Notes: generated from the sequence alone by a model not told the origin. DNA of 64,000 bases from an uncultured Croceitalea sp. (GCA_947495075.1 CANLXH010000001.1:248001-312000); one strand, 5' to 3'. Shown: positions 33,702-43,932, numbered from the stretch's first letter. Made by a program: numbers and translations.

Positions 33702-36197
33702 ATGGTAAAACATCTTTTTAAGACATTTGCTCTTTCATTGTTTTTTATACTTTTTAGTAAAGGGTTAGTTGCGCAAGAGAGAGCAGAAAATTTAGAATTA
33801 TCATTCCAACAGCGTTTATCCCAATATTTTAATCTTCATAGAGAGCAAGTTTATCTGCATTTGAACAAAAGTATTTTTGTTGAGGGCGAGACACTTTGGT
33901 TTAAAGGTTATGTGTACGATTTTTCTCAAAAAAAACCATCAGTTGCTACTAAAAATATTGAGGTAGGCTTGTATGATAAAGAAGGTGATTTAGTCACAAA
34001 AGCATTATTTTATGGAGAGAAGGGATACACTCGCGGACAGTTCTTGTTGGATTCAGTATTCAGTCCTGGCGAATATTATATTCGTGCAACTACCAATTGG
34101 TTGCGTAATTTTAAGGAAGACCATGATTATCTTCAGAGAATAAAAATTCTTGGAAAAGAAAATCGTGAGATTATAAATGATAATCAAGAGATTAGTTATG
34201 ATTTACAATTTATGCCAGAAGGTGGGTATTTAATTTCAGATTTGGAGAATAGCGTGGGAGTACTTTTAAAAGATGATAAGGGTAAAGGAGTCTCTTTTAA
34301 AAAGGGTGTTATTTTTGACGAGAATGGTAATAAGGTAACAACTTTTAAGTCCAATTTATTTGGAATTGGTAATTTCTTACTGAATACCCAGATAGGAGCT
34401 AATTATACTGCTAAAGTATTTATGGAGAATGGTACCATAGTTGAATCTGACCTTCCTTCAGTAGAGAATCAAGGTTTAGCCTTAAGAGTGGTGAATACGC
34501 CTAGCAAGGGTAGGTTTTTGGAAATTAGGACAAACCTAAAAACTTATAAGAAGATTGAAGGATTTCCATATTATATCATGTATCATCAGGATGGAAAAAG
34601 TAGTTTTGGTGAGGTATCATTCAATAACGGTGAACTAATGTTAAGAGTTCAAATAAAGGATGAAAACCTGTACGACGGTGTGAATACGGTAACTTTATTC
34701 GATTTACATGGCAAGCCGCTATTAGAGCGGCTTATTTTTAAGGATACTAAGTTTCTAGAAAACAACGTGGCGCTTGAGGCGGTCAAAAATTCAAGGTCAG
34801 GTGATTCAATTTCGTTTTATTTTTCCAGTAATAAAAAGAGTTTATCTGGTGAGAACAAATTAAATATCAGTATATCCGTACTCCCCGAAAATACAGTTTC
34901 TTACAATCATCAAGATAATATTATCTACTCTTTTTTATTGAAACCATATGTAAAAGGTTACGTTGAAAATCCGGACTATTACTTTAAGTACCCTTCCAAG
35001 AAGAAGTTTTTTGAATTAGACCTCTTGCTTCTGACGCAGGGGTGGAGCAGATATGACTGGAATAATATATTTACCTCACCTCCAAATGCGCAGTACAAAT
35101 TTGAACAGGGCATTTCTATAAGTACCTCGGTACAAAAGAACGCATTTTTAAAAGCCGCGAAAAAACTCAGTACTAAGGAAGAAGAGATTAAGAACGTTTT
35201 ATTTTATCTATACCCCACTAAGAGGCAAAAGCCCATAGTCGCGCAGGTAAAAGATGATAACAGGGTTTTTCTTAATAACCTTTACTATGCTGAGGGTGAT
35301 ACTCTAAAATATTCCATCGTGAATCCAGAGGGCAACTTTTTTAAATCAATGGCTAATATTGAAATAAAACCAGTAAATAGAAAGGATAAATTAGATGTTC
35401 CAGAATATTTAAATCTAATAATTTCTAGAGAATTAAACGACTATGCTTTATCTGAATCTGAATTGTTAGAGTTTTACAAAAATATTATTTCTTTAGACGA
35501 GGTCGTTGTGTCAGAGGAAGCTGCACCCAAAAAAAATAGCAAATACAATTCAACACTTTACTCTCGGGAATCAGAAACGCAGATAGACGCGAAAGCTATC
35601 ATTACCTTTCCTTTATTGATTGATGTGATAAGGTTCAAGGGTTTTAGGGTATCATATAACCCACGTACTTTTCAACTGGACATAACGCAAAATTTCCCAA
35701 CTTTTTCACCTGGTGGCGCTACCTATCTACGACCAATAATTTTTTTGGACGGTACTAGGCTGATAGATTTCGATATCTTGGTTAATATGAGAACGGATGA
35801 GGTAGAAAAATTATATGCGAACCCTAGAGATATTTCCTATGGTATGCGAAGCGCAGGCGGTGCAATACGGATAACCTCACGCAGAACGGCGATTGATTAT
35901 GGTTCATTGTCCTTTTCAGATGAGGTAGATAACTATAGAGCAGTACCCATTGATTTTCCTTTCAAAATTGCAAAAGAGTATTACAGACCTATTTACAATA
36001 ACTATGACAGTGCCTTTTTTGATCTCTACGGGGCGATTCATTGGGAGCCAGAAATTGATTTTAATGAAAGAGGTGATTTTGTTGTCTCCACCATATTTAT
36101 ACCCAACAAAAAATACAATTTTTACTTTGAGGGTATGGGCGAAGGGGGTAAATTACTTTCAGCGAAAATTACTATTGACCCTAACCAAAATAAATAA
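33702..36197 (+). CDS. Secreted MG2-like protein with C-terminal TonB-plug-like domain
   Basis: The 831-residue protein has a signal peptide (about 1-24, ending LVAQ). Residues about 48-150 resemble the macroglobulin MG2 fold (REQVYLHLNKSIFVEGETLWFKGYV). The middle section is beta-rich. The last third contains a plug-like region (PIIFLDGTRL, then VEKLYANPRDISYG, GAIRITSRR) as in TonB-dependent receptor plug domains, but no 22-strand barrel follows. Proteins of this layout are common in Bacteroidota, with no defined role. It is divergent from the BlaI/M56 pair and shares the operator-bearing intergenic region, so the same repressor may control it. Confidence 0.75.
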   Translation: MVKHLFKTFALSLFFILFSKGLVAQERAENLELSFQQRLSQYFNLHREQVYLHLNKSIFVEGETLWFKGYVYDFSQKKPSVATKNIEVGLYDKEGDLVTKALFYGEKGYTRGQFLLDSVFSPGEYYIRATTNWLRNFKEDHDYLQRIKILGKENREIINDNQEISYDLQFMPEGGYLISDLENSVGVLLKDDKGKGVSFKKGVIFDENGNKVTTFKSNLFGIGNFLLNTQIGANYTAKVFMENGTIVESDLPSVENQGLALRVVNTPSKGRFLEIRTNLKTYKKIEGFPYYIMYHQDGKSSFGEVSFNNGELMLRVQIKDENLYDGVNTVTLFDLHGKPLLERLIFKDTKFLENNVALEAVKNSRSGDSISFYFSSNKKSLSGENKLNISISVLPENTVSYNHQDNIIYSFLLKPYVKGYVENPDYYFKYPSKKKFFELDLLLLTQGWSRYDWNNIFTSPPNAQYKFEQGISISTSVQKNAFLKAAKKLSTKEEEIKNVLFYLYPTKRQKPIVAQVKDDNRVFLNNLYYAEGDTLKYSIVNPEGNFFKSMANIEIKPVNRKDKLDVPEYLNLIISRELNDYALSESELLEFYKNIISLDEVVVSEEAAPKKNSKYNSTLYSRESETQIDAKAIITFPLLIDVIRFKGFRVSYNPRTFQLDITQNFPTFSPGGATYLRPIIFLDGTRLIDFDILVNMRTDEVEKLYANPRDISYGMRSAGGAIRITSRRTAIDYGSLSFSDEVDNYRAVPIDFPFKIAKEYYRPIYNNYDSAFFDLYGAIHWEPEIDFNERGDFVVSTIFIPNKKYNFYFEGMGEGGKLLSAKITIDPNQNK

Positions 36198-36288
36198 CCT
36201 AGGCCTAGCAAAGAAAACAGGTTATATCCCCTAAATTAAATAGGATTAGGATGAAAGTGATTCTTTATTAAAGGTTGATATTAGTTCT

Positions 36289-36318
36289 GTTGTAAGAAAT
36301 ATTGTTAGTTTATATTTG
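36289..36318 (+). promoter_or_regulatory. Bacteroidota-type promoter before the antiporter gene
   Basis: TTG at 36290-36292 and TATATTTG at 36311-36318, with an 18-base gap, lie 17 bases before ATG 36336. This is a good match to the family consensus. Confidence 0.62.
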
Positions 36319-36335
36319 CGCTAAACAAACCATTA

Positions 36336-37274
36336 ATGCAAAACTTACTTTTTATAATCCTCGGTCTTGTTTTGTTGATTTTAGGTGGTAATTGGCTGTT
36401 AAAATCTGCAGTAGCACTATCGCTCAGATTGGAAATTCCTAAAATAGTTATTGGGATGACCGTTGTTTCTTTTGCCACATCTGCACCTGAGCTTATTGTA
36501 AGTATAAAGGCAGCTTTAGATGGTTTTCCAGATTTGGCATTAGGTAATGTCATTGGCTCTAATATTGCCAATTTAGGCTTGGTCTTGGCTATTACTATAT
36601 TATTAGGAAGTATAGATGTGCGCAAAAGCTTTTATACCACGGATTGGCCGGTAATGATGGTAGCTTCAGTTCTATTTGTAGGTTTTATTTATTTTGATGG
36701 AACACTACAACGATATGAAGGAATAATAATGCTAGTCTTTCTTTTTGCATTCCTAATATATATACTTCGATTTCAAAAAACTGCTGTTGTAGATGAGTTG
36801 CCGGAAGATGATAAACCGCTGCCATTGTATAAAACAGCACTCTTTTTAGGGTTAGGTGGTGTAGCACTTTGGGGCGGATCGGAACTTTTGATTGATGGTG
36901 CTATAGGTCTGGCCTCTAAGTTTGGAGTAAGTGATAGGATAATTGGAGTTACGGTGGTTTCCGTAGGTACCAGTATACCAGAATTAGCAGCTTCTATTAT
37001 AGCGGTTATTAAAAAGGAAAAAGCAATATCCTTAGGGAATTTAATTGGCTCTAATATTTTTAACCTATTGGCAGTTTTAGGAATAACTTCAATTATTACA
37101 CCTATAAATGTTGTGGATCAAGGCTTGTTGACCAATGATATCTTTTGGATGCTTGGGATATCCTTTTTAATACTACCATTGGTACTACTGCCTAAAGGAC
37201 TTCGTTTGGGATGGAGAGATGGTATGGTTCTCATTGTAGTTTATATTGCTTTTGTGTATCTTACTATTACTTAA
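36336..37274 (+). CDS. Calcium/sodium antiporter (CaCA family, YrbG-like)
   Basis: The 312-residue inner-membrane protein has about ten hydrophobic helices and the two alpha-repeats of the CaCA family. These are TVVSFATSAPELIVS with GNVIGSNIANLGLV in the first half, and TVVSVGTSIPELAAS with GNLIGSNIFNLLAV in the second. Both acidic Glu residues of the ion sites are present. It exchanges Ca2+ for Na+ or H+ across the membrane. Length is typical of YrbG-type members. Confidence 0.95.
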   Translation: MQNLLFIILGLVLLILGGNWLLKSAVALSLRLEIPKIVIGMTVVSFATSAPELIVSIKAALDGFPDLALGNVIGSNIANLGLVLAITILLGSIDVRKSFYTTDWPVMMVASVLFVGFIYFDGTLQRYEGIIMLVFLFAFLIYILRFQKTAVVDELPEDDKPLPLYKTALFLGLGGVALWGGSELLIDGAIGLASKFGVSDRIIGVTVVSVGTSIPELAASIIAVIKKEKAISLGNLIGSNIFNLLAVLGITSIITPINVVDQGLLTNDIFWMLGISFLILPLVLLPKGLRLGWRDGMVLIVVYIAFVYLTIT

Positions 37275-37279
37275 ATGCA

Positions 37280-37606
37280 ATGATTAAGAAAGATATTATT
37301 TCCTTTTTTATTTTTCTATGCTTGCCCTTTTTTTTGTTGGGACAAAATTATATTGATTTTTTAAATGGTTTATTACTAGAAGAATCTACTCGAGAACCAA
37401 TTGCTTTCGCAACTATTCGCATAAAGGACAAAGCAATAGGCATAATTTCTAACAACGATGGTAGTTTTCGAATACCAAAATCGTTTCAAGAAAAGGGTGA
37501 TTTTATAGAAATATCGTCCATGGGGTATGAAACTAATACGATAGAAATATCTTCCTTAAATGAAGAAGGAATAAATCTGTTTTTTTTTGAAACCTGCGGT
37601 TTATGA
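37280..37606 (+). pseudogene. Carboxypeptidase-like regulatory domain protein, N-terminal part (frameshifted)
   Basis: This is the 5' part of a gene broken by a frameshift. ATG 37280 (MIKKD) gives a signal peptide ending in LLGQ and then a CarboxypepD_reg-like beta domain (GLLLEESTREPIAFATIRIKD to SSMGYETNTIEI). The frame fails at a run of nine T at 37580-37588 and stops at 37604-37606. Removing one T lets the frame run on as NLFFLKPAVYELNEV, directly into the downstream frame, which matches the expected join. It begins five bases after the antiporter gene. Confidence 0.82.
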
Positions 37607-38906
37607 GCTTAATGAGGTAATACTTAAAGGCAGCTTGAAAACACTTGCTGCAAAGGATATTATAAGATATGCTATAAATAATATAAAAGTCAATTACCCG
37701 CTGGATAAATTCGCTTATGTTGGTTACTACCGTGATTACCAACTAAAAGGAAATCAATATGTGAACTTAAACGAAGCTATTGTTAAAGTTTTAGACCAAG
37801 GATTTAATACTGTAGATACTATTTTATCTGATTTTTTAATTTATGATTATCGGAAGAATTTGGATTTTGAGATTGATTCATTTGCAGCAAAACCATATGA
37901 CTATCAAAAATTTAATAAGATAATTCCGGAAGCGTCAATTAAAAGTTATGGCGGTAACGAATTAATTTTATTAAGAGTTCATGATGCAATCAGGAGTCAT
38001 AGAATTAGGAGTTTTTCTTTTATATATCAATTGTCAAAAGATTTTATTGATAATCATGATTTTACTGTTAAAAGAACAACATACTACCACAATAAACCCG
38101 TTTATGAAATTTCTATTTTTAAGAAGAATGAAAAGTATAGGGTGGTGGGTTCCATTTACATTGATAAAAAGAGTTTTGCAATTAGAAAATTAGACTATGC
38201 AGTCTTTAAATATTACAAAAAAGCAAGGACTCGTGAGACTAGGGATATACCTTATGATAATGATAGGGATGCAAAAGCGATTTCTTCAAACGATGAGCTA
38301 CTATTTGAAATTCAGACTGAATACCGAGAATCACAAGATCAAAAGATGTATCCTAACTACATTTCTTTTCACAACATGTTTCAAATTACTAGACCTCCAA
38401 AATTTAGGATTAACAAGGTGGTTTTAAATGAATCTAAGGGACAAATAGAGATAGGGTTTAATAGAAATACTGTAAACTACTTAGGTTTAAAATTATCAAA
38501 TTTTAGACTTTTTTATAATTCCAAAAAAGTCCAACTAAAAAAACTAGAAAAAATTTCACCCAAGAAATTTGTTTTAAGTACAGGTATCGTAAAAAACAAA
38601 AAGCAACAGGAACTTTTGAAGCTTTTGTTTTCTAAAGAATATGACCCAGAGAAAATAGAATTACAAATAAAAATAAATCGGGCAAGAGACCGTGATGATA
38701 ATTTGATAAATAAACAAGAAACGGAGCAACTAAATCAATTTAGAGAGTTTTTTACTCAAGAGGTAGTGCCATATCCTAAGAAAAATATAGCAAAGGATAG
38801 TTTAATGTTAAAGAGTAGATTTATGGATAGTAACCAGCCTGTTTTTAATGCCAACAATAAAGAACAATACTGGATGAACACTCCTTTAAAAAAGGTTAGT
38901 AATTAA
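37587..38906 (+). pseudogene. Carboxypeptidase-like regulatory domain protein, C-terminal part
   Basis: This is the 3' part of the same gene, in the +1 frame relative to 37280-37606. In-frame residues AVYELNEVILKG continue the regulatory domain's last strand. About 420 residues of mixed alpha/beta sequence follow (YAINNIKVNYPLDKFAYVGYYRDY near the start), a region that usually follows such a domain in Bacteroidota secreted proteins of unknown function. ATG at 37587 is inside the domain and has no leader, so it is not a credible independent start. Whether the break is real, a sequencing error, or slippage-controlled is open. Confidence 0.8.
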
Positions 38907-38910
38907 AAAA

Positions 38911-38935
38911 ACCGCCTTATTGCTAAGACGGTCTT
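38911..38935. terminator. Terminator between convergent genes
   Basis: The stem ACCGCCTTA (38911-38919) pairs with TAAGACGGT (38924-38932) with one mismatch and a 4-base loop. It is flanked by A-run and CTTAT and can serve both the frameshifted gene and GSII. Confidence 0.7.
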
Positions 38936-38964
38936 ATATAAAATCAACAACTAATTAATTTTAT

Positions 38965-39981
38965 TTAAATTTTTGCAGATTTCACTGTTTTAATGATTCT
39001 ACCTGCAATCTTGTATGGGTCACCATTAGAAGCTGGTCTTCTATCTTCTAACCATCCTTTCCATCCACTCTCTACAGTAGCGATTGGAATACGGATAGAT
39101 GCCCCACGATCAGAGATACCAAAACTAAATTCGTTTATCGACTGTGTCTCATGATCTCCGGTCAAACGCTGATCATTAAATTCACCATATACGGCAATGT
39201 GTTCTTTTACTACCGGACGGAAAGCTTCACATATTTTCTCGTAGGTTGCTTTATCTCCACATGTTCTTAATGTAGTATTAGAAAAATTGGCATGCATTCC
39301 AGAGCCATTCCAGTCCATATCTTTGCCTAATGGCTTAGGATGATATTCTATATAATACCCATATTGTTCAGTTAATCTATCTAAAAGATATCTAGCTACC
39401 CAAATTTCATCACCTGCTTTTTTGGCACCTTTTGCAAATAATTGAAACTCCCACTGTCCAGAAGCTACCTCTTGGTTAATTCCTTCGAAGTTGATTCCAG
39501 CTGCGATACATAAATCCGCATGCTCTTCAACCAAATCTCTACCGTGTGTGTTTTTACCACCAACAGAGCAGTAATACATTCCTTGTGGAGCAGGATAACC
39601 ACCAATAGGGAAGCCTAAAGGTAATTGAGTTGCATTGTCCATTATAAAATACTCTTGCTCAAAACCAAACCAGAAATCATTATCATCATCATCAATTGTA
39701 GACCTACCATTAGAAACGTGTGGAGTTCCATCAGCATTTAAGACTTCAGTCATTACTAAAAATCCATTATTTCTTGCAGGATCTGGGAAGATAGCAACTG
39801 GCTTTAATAAACAATCTGAAGAACCTCCTACAGCTTGCCTTGTTGAACTTCCATCAAAAGACCACATTGGACAGTCTTCTAGTTTACCACTAAAGTCGTT
39901 CACTACTTTAGTCTTGCTTCGCATGTTTTGCGTTGGAAAATAGCCATCCAACCAGATGTATTCTAATTTTGCCTTACTCAT
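38965..39981 (-). CDS. glnII: Glutamine synthetase, type II (eukaryotic-like)
   Basis: The 338-residue enzyme makes glutamine from glutamate, ammonia and ATP. It has the beta-Grasp start (KLEYIWLDGY), the DGSSTRQA loop near 43, FGFEQEYFI with the metal-binding glutamates near 107, the NGSGMHANFS motif near 229 and a C-terminal SIRIP segment. Short length and motif order mark GSII, without the adenylylation site of GSI. It is divergent from a GSIII gene, with a 204-base gap to that gene's likely ATG. Confidence 0.95.
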   Translation of the reverse strand: MSKAKLEYIWLDGYFPTQNMRSKTKVVNDFSGKLEDCPMWSFDGSSTRQAVGGSSDCLLKPVAIFPDPARNNGFLVMTEVLNADGTPHVSNGRSTIDDDDNDFWFGFEQEYFIMDNATQLPLGFPIGGYPAPQGMYYCSVGGKNTHGRDLVEEHADLCIAAGINFEGINQEVASGQWEFQLFAKGAKKAGDEIWVARYLLDRLTEQYGYYIEYHPKPLGKDMDWNGSGMHANFSNTTLRTCGDKATYEKICEAFRPVVKEHIAVYGEFNDQRLTGDHETQSINEFSFGISDRGASIRIPIATVESGWKGWLEDRRPASNGDPYKIAGRIIKTVKSAKI

Positions 39982-40089
39982 AATACTGGGTAGTTTACTT
40001 TTTAATTTAAATAAGGCGTAAAAATAATTATTTTCTTTAAGTGTTTCATTTTTAGGGGAAGTAAATCGTTAAAAGTTATCAAAAATTTG

Positions 40090-40115
40090 TTAACCCCCAT
40101 TTTAAAGGGGGTTAA
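40090..40115. promoter_or_regulatory. Inverted repeat TTAACCCCC/GGGGGTTAA between the two glutamine synthetase genes
   Basis: TTAACCCCC (40090-40098) and GGGGGTTAA (40107-40115) form a perfect 9-bp inverted repeat with an 8-base spacer in the shared upstream region of GSII and GSIII. It is GC-rich in an otherwise AT-rich gap. It could be an operator or an RNA hairpin in one leader. Confidence 0.55.
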
Positions 40116-40185
40116 TTAATAAAATATCATTTTATGAGCTATATATTGCTAAATTGTTAATTTTACAATCTTAAATTTGTTCAAA

Positions 40186-42372
40186 ATGTCTAAAATGAGA
40201 TTCGATGCGTTGGTAGATAGCCTTAAAAGAGAGAAAATATTGATTAATGAGACTGGGAAACGCTCAGATTTATTTGCTAAGAATGTTTTTAATGATGCAA
40301 AAATGCTTCAGTTTTTGACAAATGAAGCTTATAAAAAAGTAAAATCAGCAATTTTATCAGGTAGTAAAATAGATAGAAAAATTGCAGATCAGGTTGCAGA
40401 AGGTATGAAGGGATGGGCTCTTTCCATGGGAGCCACGCATTACACACACTGGTTTCAGCCTCTTACAGGTGCTACGGCAGAAAAACATGATGCTTTTTTC
40501 GATTTATTACCAGATGGTAGAGCGATGGAAAAGTTTGGCGGTAGACAATTGGTACAACAAGAACCAGACGCTTCCAGTTTCCCCAGTGGTGGAATCAGAA
40601 ATACTTTTGAAGCAAGAGGGTACACCGCTTGGGACCCTACATCTCCTGCCTTTATTTATAAAACTACACTTTGTATTCCTACGATTTTTGTTTCCTACAC
40701 TGGAGAAGCCTTAGATAATAAAGCACCATTATTACGTGCATTACATGCTGTGGATGAAGCTGCTACTGGGGTAGCTCAATATTTTGATAAAAATGTAAGA
40801 AAAGTGAATGCTACATTAGGTTGGGAGCAGGAGTACTTTTTAATTGATAAAGCATTAGCCCAATCACGTCTAGATATTTTAATGACGGGTAGAACATTAG
40901 TGGGTAATTCTGCTGCTAAAGGACAACAATTAGATGATCATTATTTTGGTGTAATTCCAAGTAGGGTTTTGAGTTTTATGAGCGAGTTAGAAAAGGAATG
41001 CACTCAATTGGGAATTCCGGTTAAAACAAGACATAATGAAGTTGCTCCAAATCAGTTTGAATTAGCACCTGTTTTTGAAGAGGCTAATTTGTCTGTAGAC
41101 CATAACCTTCTGCTTATGGATGTCATGGATGAAATCGCAGATAAACATGGTTTTAAAGTCCTTTTTCATGAGAAGCCTTTTGCAGGCATAAATGGTTCTG
41201 GCAAACATAATAATTGGTCATTGGCTACAGATACAGGAATAAATCTATTGAGTCCTGGAAAAACACCAATGAAAAATTTACAGTTTTTAACCTTTTTTGT
41301 AAATACAATTAAAGCAGTCGATACCTATGAGGAATTGTTACGTTCTTCAATCGCTTCGGCAAGTAATGACCATCGTTTAGGAGCTAATGAGGCACCACCA
41401 GCAATAATTTCAATATTTGTTGGAAAACAACTTGGAGAGGTTTTAGATGAATTGGAAGGTGTTTCTAAAGGAAAACTATCTCCCCAAGAAAAAACGGAGC
41501 TAAAACTGAATGTTGTTGGTAAAATCCCTGAAATTCTTTTAGATAATACAGATCGCAATCGTACTTCACCTTTTGCTTTTACAGGAAATAAATTTGAGAT
41601 GCGTGGCGTAGGTTCAAAAATGAACTGTGCTAAACCAATGACTATTTTAAATACTATAGTTGCAAAGCAATTAACCGATTTTAAGAAAGAGGTCGACGAA
41701 CTTATTGATAAGAAAAGTTTAAAAAAGGACGAAGCTATTTTTAATGTACTACGCGAGTATATTAAAAACTCTAAGCGTATTCGTTTTGATGGTGACGGTT
41801 ACAGTATTGATTGGGAAGAAGAAGCACGACGCAGAAAACTGAGTCATAATAAAAATACGCCAAAAGCACTTCAGGTGTTAACCTCAAAAGAAAGTATTGC
41901 TCTTTTCAATGTTACAGATGTGATGAATGAAAAAGAATTGGCGGCACATCAAGAGGTAGAGCTAGAAAATTATGTATTTCATATTCAGATAGAGGGTAGG
42001 ATTTTGAGTGAATTGATCTATAATCACATCATTCCTTCTGCTATTAAATATCAAAATCTACTTTTAGAGAATGTAGCAGGACTAAAACAGGTATATGGTG
42101 CAGCTCATAAAAAGATTACCGAACCACAATTGAATATCCTTGAGAAAATAGCAGAGCATATTATGGAAGTCAAAAAACTTACGGACGCTATGCTGCTTAC
42201 AAAAGATAAGGCACATAAATTAAGTACAATTGCTAAAAAAGCGCAGGCATATTGTGAAGATGTAAAACCATATTTTGATAAAATTAGGGCAGAAGCAGAC
42301 GGATTAGAACAATTGGTTGCAGATGATTTATGGCCCTTGACCAAATATCGTGAGTTATTATTTGTAAAATAA
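40186..42372 (+). CDS. glnN: Glutamine synthetase, type III
   Basis: The GSIII-type enzyme of about 728 residues makes glutamine like GSII but belongs to a separate, much larger family of Bacteroidota and cyanobacteria. It shows GATHYTHWFQP near 87-97, WEQEYFLIDKA near 213, RHNEVAPNQFELAP near 287 and GINGSGKHNNWS near 342. I use ATG 40186; TTG 40177 lies three codons upstream. TAAATTTG at 40172-40179 is a -7-like box so close that transcription would begin at or beside the ATG. Confidence 0.93.
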   Translation: MSKMRFDALVDSLKREKILINETGKRSDLFAKNVFNDAKMLQFLTNEAYKKVKSAILSGSKIDRKIADQVAEGMKGWALSMGATHYTHWFQPLTGATAEKHDAFFDLLPDGRAMEKFGGRQLVQQEPDASSFPSGGIRNTFEARGYTAWDPTSPAFIYKTTLCIPTIFVSYTGEALDNKAPLLRALHAVDEAATGVAQYFDKNVRKVNATLGWEQEYFLIDKALAQSRLDILMTGRTLVGNSAAKGQQLDDHYFGVIPSRVLSFMSELEKECTQLGIPVKTRHNEVAPNQFELAPVFEEANLSVDHNLLLMDVMDEIADKHGFKVLFHEKPFAGINGSGKHNNWSLATDTGINLLSPGKTPMKNLQFLTFFVNTIKAVDTYEELLRSSIASASNDHRLGANEAPPAIISIFVGKQLGEVLDELEGVSKGKLSPQEKTELKLNVVGKIPEILLDNTDRNRTSPFAFTGNKFEMRGVGSKMNCAKPMTILNTIVAKQLTDFKKEVDELIDKKSLKKDEAIFNVLREYIKNSKRIRFDGDGYSIDWEEEARRRKLSHNKNTPKALQVLTSKESIALFNVTDVMNEKELAAHQEVELENYVFHIQIEGRILSELIYNHIIPSAIKYQNLLLENVAGLKQVYGAAHKKITEPQLNILEKIAEHIMEVKKLTDAMLLTKDKAHKLSTIAKKAQAYCEDVKPYFDKIRAEADGLEQLVADDLWPLTKYRELLFVK

Positions 42373-42419
42373 TTTCGAGTTGTGATTCCTGCAAAATCGG
42401 GAATCTATATTTTTATAGA

Positions 42420-43412
42420 ATGCAATTAGGAATCAAGGATATTGAACAAGCGAAGAAAAGGATTGTCCCATATATCAATAAAACACCCATTCTCACCTCA
42501 TCTTTGCTGAATGAATGGTTAGGTCATGAGATTTATTTTAAAGCAGAAAACTTTCAAAAAATAGGTGCTTTTAAGGCTAGAGGAGGTGTAAATACCTTAG
42601 GTTGGCTTCTAGAAAATGGACATAAGCCTAAACACATTGTTGCCAATAGTTCTGGTAACCATGCGCAGGCGGTAACCTATGCTGCAAAGCAGTTTCATAT
42701 TCCTGCTACGATATTTATGGCAGCCTATTCTTCAAAAGTAAAGGTGCAGGCAACCAAGGCCTATGGTGCTGAAGTTGTGCTTAGTAAAACCCGAGATATA
42801 ACAGATGCAAAAGTTGCTGAAGCTGCTAGGCAAGAAGGTACTTTTTGGATTCCCCCATTTAATCACGAGCAGGTCATTTGTGGCCAAGGTACCGCAGTTT
42901 ATGAAGCATTAACAGAATTAGATGATATAGATGCTGTATTTACCCCTTGCGGTGGCGGTGGACTTACCTCAGGGTCTTTAATTGCTACCCGAGCATTAGC
43001 CCCTAAAGCTAAAATGTTTGGGGTTGAGCCCTTGAATGCCAATGATGCTGCAGAATCGTTGCGAAAAGGAAGTATTCAACGGTTATCGAGAGTTCCAGAT
43101 ACCCTTGCGGATGGCGCTATGACCATGGCCGTAGGTGACATTACTTTTGAATATCTAAAACAACTGGATGGTTTCTATGAAATAGAAGAGGAATATTTGG
43201 TGTATTGGACACAATGGCTTACCCATTTGCTTAAATGTAGAATAGAACCCACCTGTGCAATGCCTATGGAAGCTATTCGCAGATGGTTAAGAACCCAAAA
43301 AACAAAGCAACGAGTTTTAATGGTAATTTCTGGAGGAAATGTAGATCAACCAACTACTCAAAAAATTTGGAAGAAAGATTGTTTGCAAATTAAACCTGAA
43401 CTATTCGAATAA
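42420..43412 (+). CDS. PLP-dependent threonine/serine dehydratase family enzyme
   Basis: The 330-residue fold-type II PLP enzyme has the Schiff-base lysine in GAFKARGG (about residue 53), the substrate loop NSSGNHAQA (about 78) and the phosphate-binding GGGGLTSG (about 182). It fits threonine/serine ammonia-lyase or serine racemase families. There is no regulatory ACT domain, so it resembles catabolic forms. It follows GSIII by 48 bases in the same direction, which may suggest a shared nitrogen role, but that is inference. Confidence 0.88.
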   Translation: MQLGIKDIEQAKKRIVPYINKTPILTSSLLNEWLGHEIYFKAENFQKIGAFKARGGVNTLGWLLENGHKPKHIVANSSGNHAQAVTYAAKQFHIPATIFMAAYSSKVKVQATKAYGAEVVLSKTRDITDAKVAEAARQEGTFWIPPFNHEQVICGQGTAVYEALTELDDIDAVFTPCGGGGLTSGSLIATRALAPKAKMFGVEPLNANDAAESLRKGSIQRLSRVPDTLADGAMTMAVGDITFEYLKQLDGFYEIEEEYLVYWTQWLTHLLKCRIEPTCAMPMEAIRRWLRTQKTKQRVLMVISGGNVDQPTTQKIWKKDCLQIKPELFE

Positions 43413-43533
43413 GTGTTATAATTTATCTGCTGGGAAAAGTTTATCGGATTTACCTTGCATTATTTTTCTATCACTTAATTTATTTCTCATTAAATTAATT
43501 TTTATGCAAAATCATGTGATACTAAATAAAGAA

Positions 43534-43932
43534 ATGGGTAAAGTACTATTATTTACAATCCTTTTAAGCTTTTGCTCTTTTGCTCAAGGACAACAAAATG
43601 ATAAAATTTCTACAATTGAATTTGTTCAAATAGTGAATAGTAATAAGGAAGAAGCTATTTTTTATTTTCAGAATAATTGGGGAATTCTAAGAAAGATGGC
43701 TGTTGAAAGAAATTATATTCATTCGTATGAACTTTTGGAAACTCCAGTCAGCGAAAAAGGACCATTTCAATTAATGCTTATGACAACTTATTTGAACGAA
43801 AAACAATATAAATTGCGAGAAGAACATTTTGAAGCACTTATAAACGAGAAAGGTTCTTTAAAATTATTAAATGATAAAAAACCTTCGGAATTCAGAAAAT
43901 CTTTGTTTAGCAAAACAAGTATCCATCATTGA
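43534..43932 (+). CDS. Small secreted hypothetical protein
   Basis: I do not recognise this protein of 132 residues. From ATG 43534 the sequence MGKVLLFTILLSFCSFAQG is a clear signal peptide. An ATG at 43504 would add ten residues with polar and charged positions in front of it, and TAAATAAAGAA before 43534 is a typical leader. The mature part is a single alpha/beta domain (EAIFYFQNNWGILRKMAVERNY). No membrane helix or catalytic motif. It stands alone with no shared operon partner. Confidence 0.65.
   Translation: MGKVLLFTILLSFCSFAQGQQNDKISTIEFVQIVNSNKEEAIFYFQNNWGILRKMAVERNYIHSYELLETPVSEKGPFQLMLMTTYLNEKQYKLREEHFEALINEKGSLKLLNDKKPSEFRKSLFSKTSIHH

Noticed and set aside
37211-37279. Earlier TTG start of the frameshifted gene inside the antiporter gene
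   Set aside because: It has no signal character, overlaps the antiporter, and ATG 37280 starts directly with a signal peptide.
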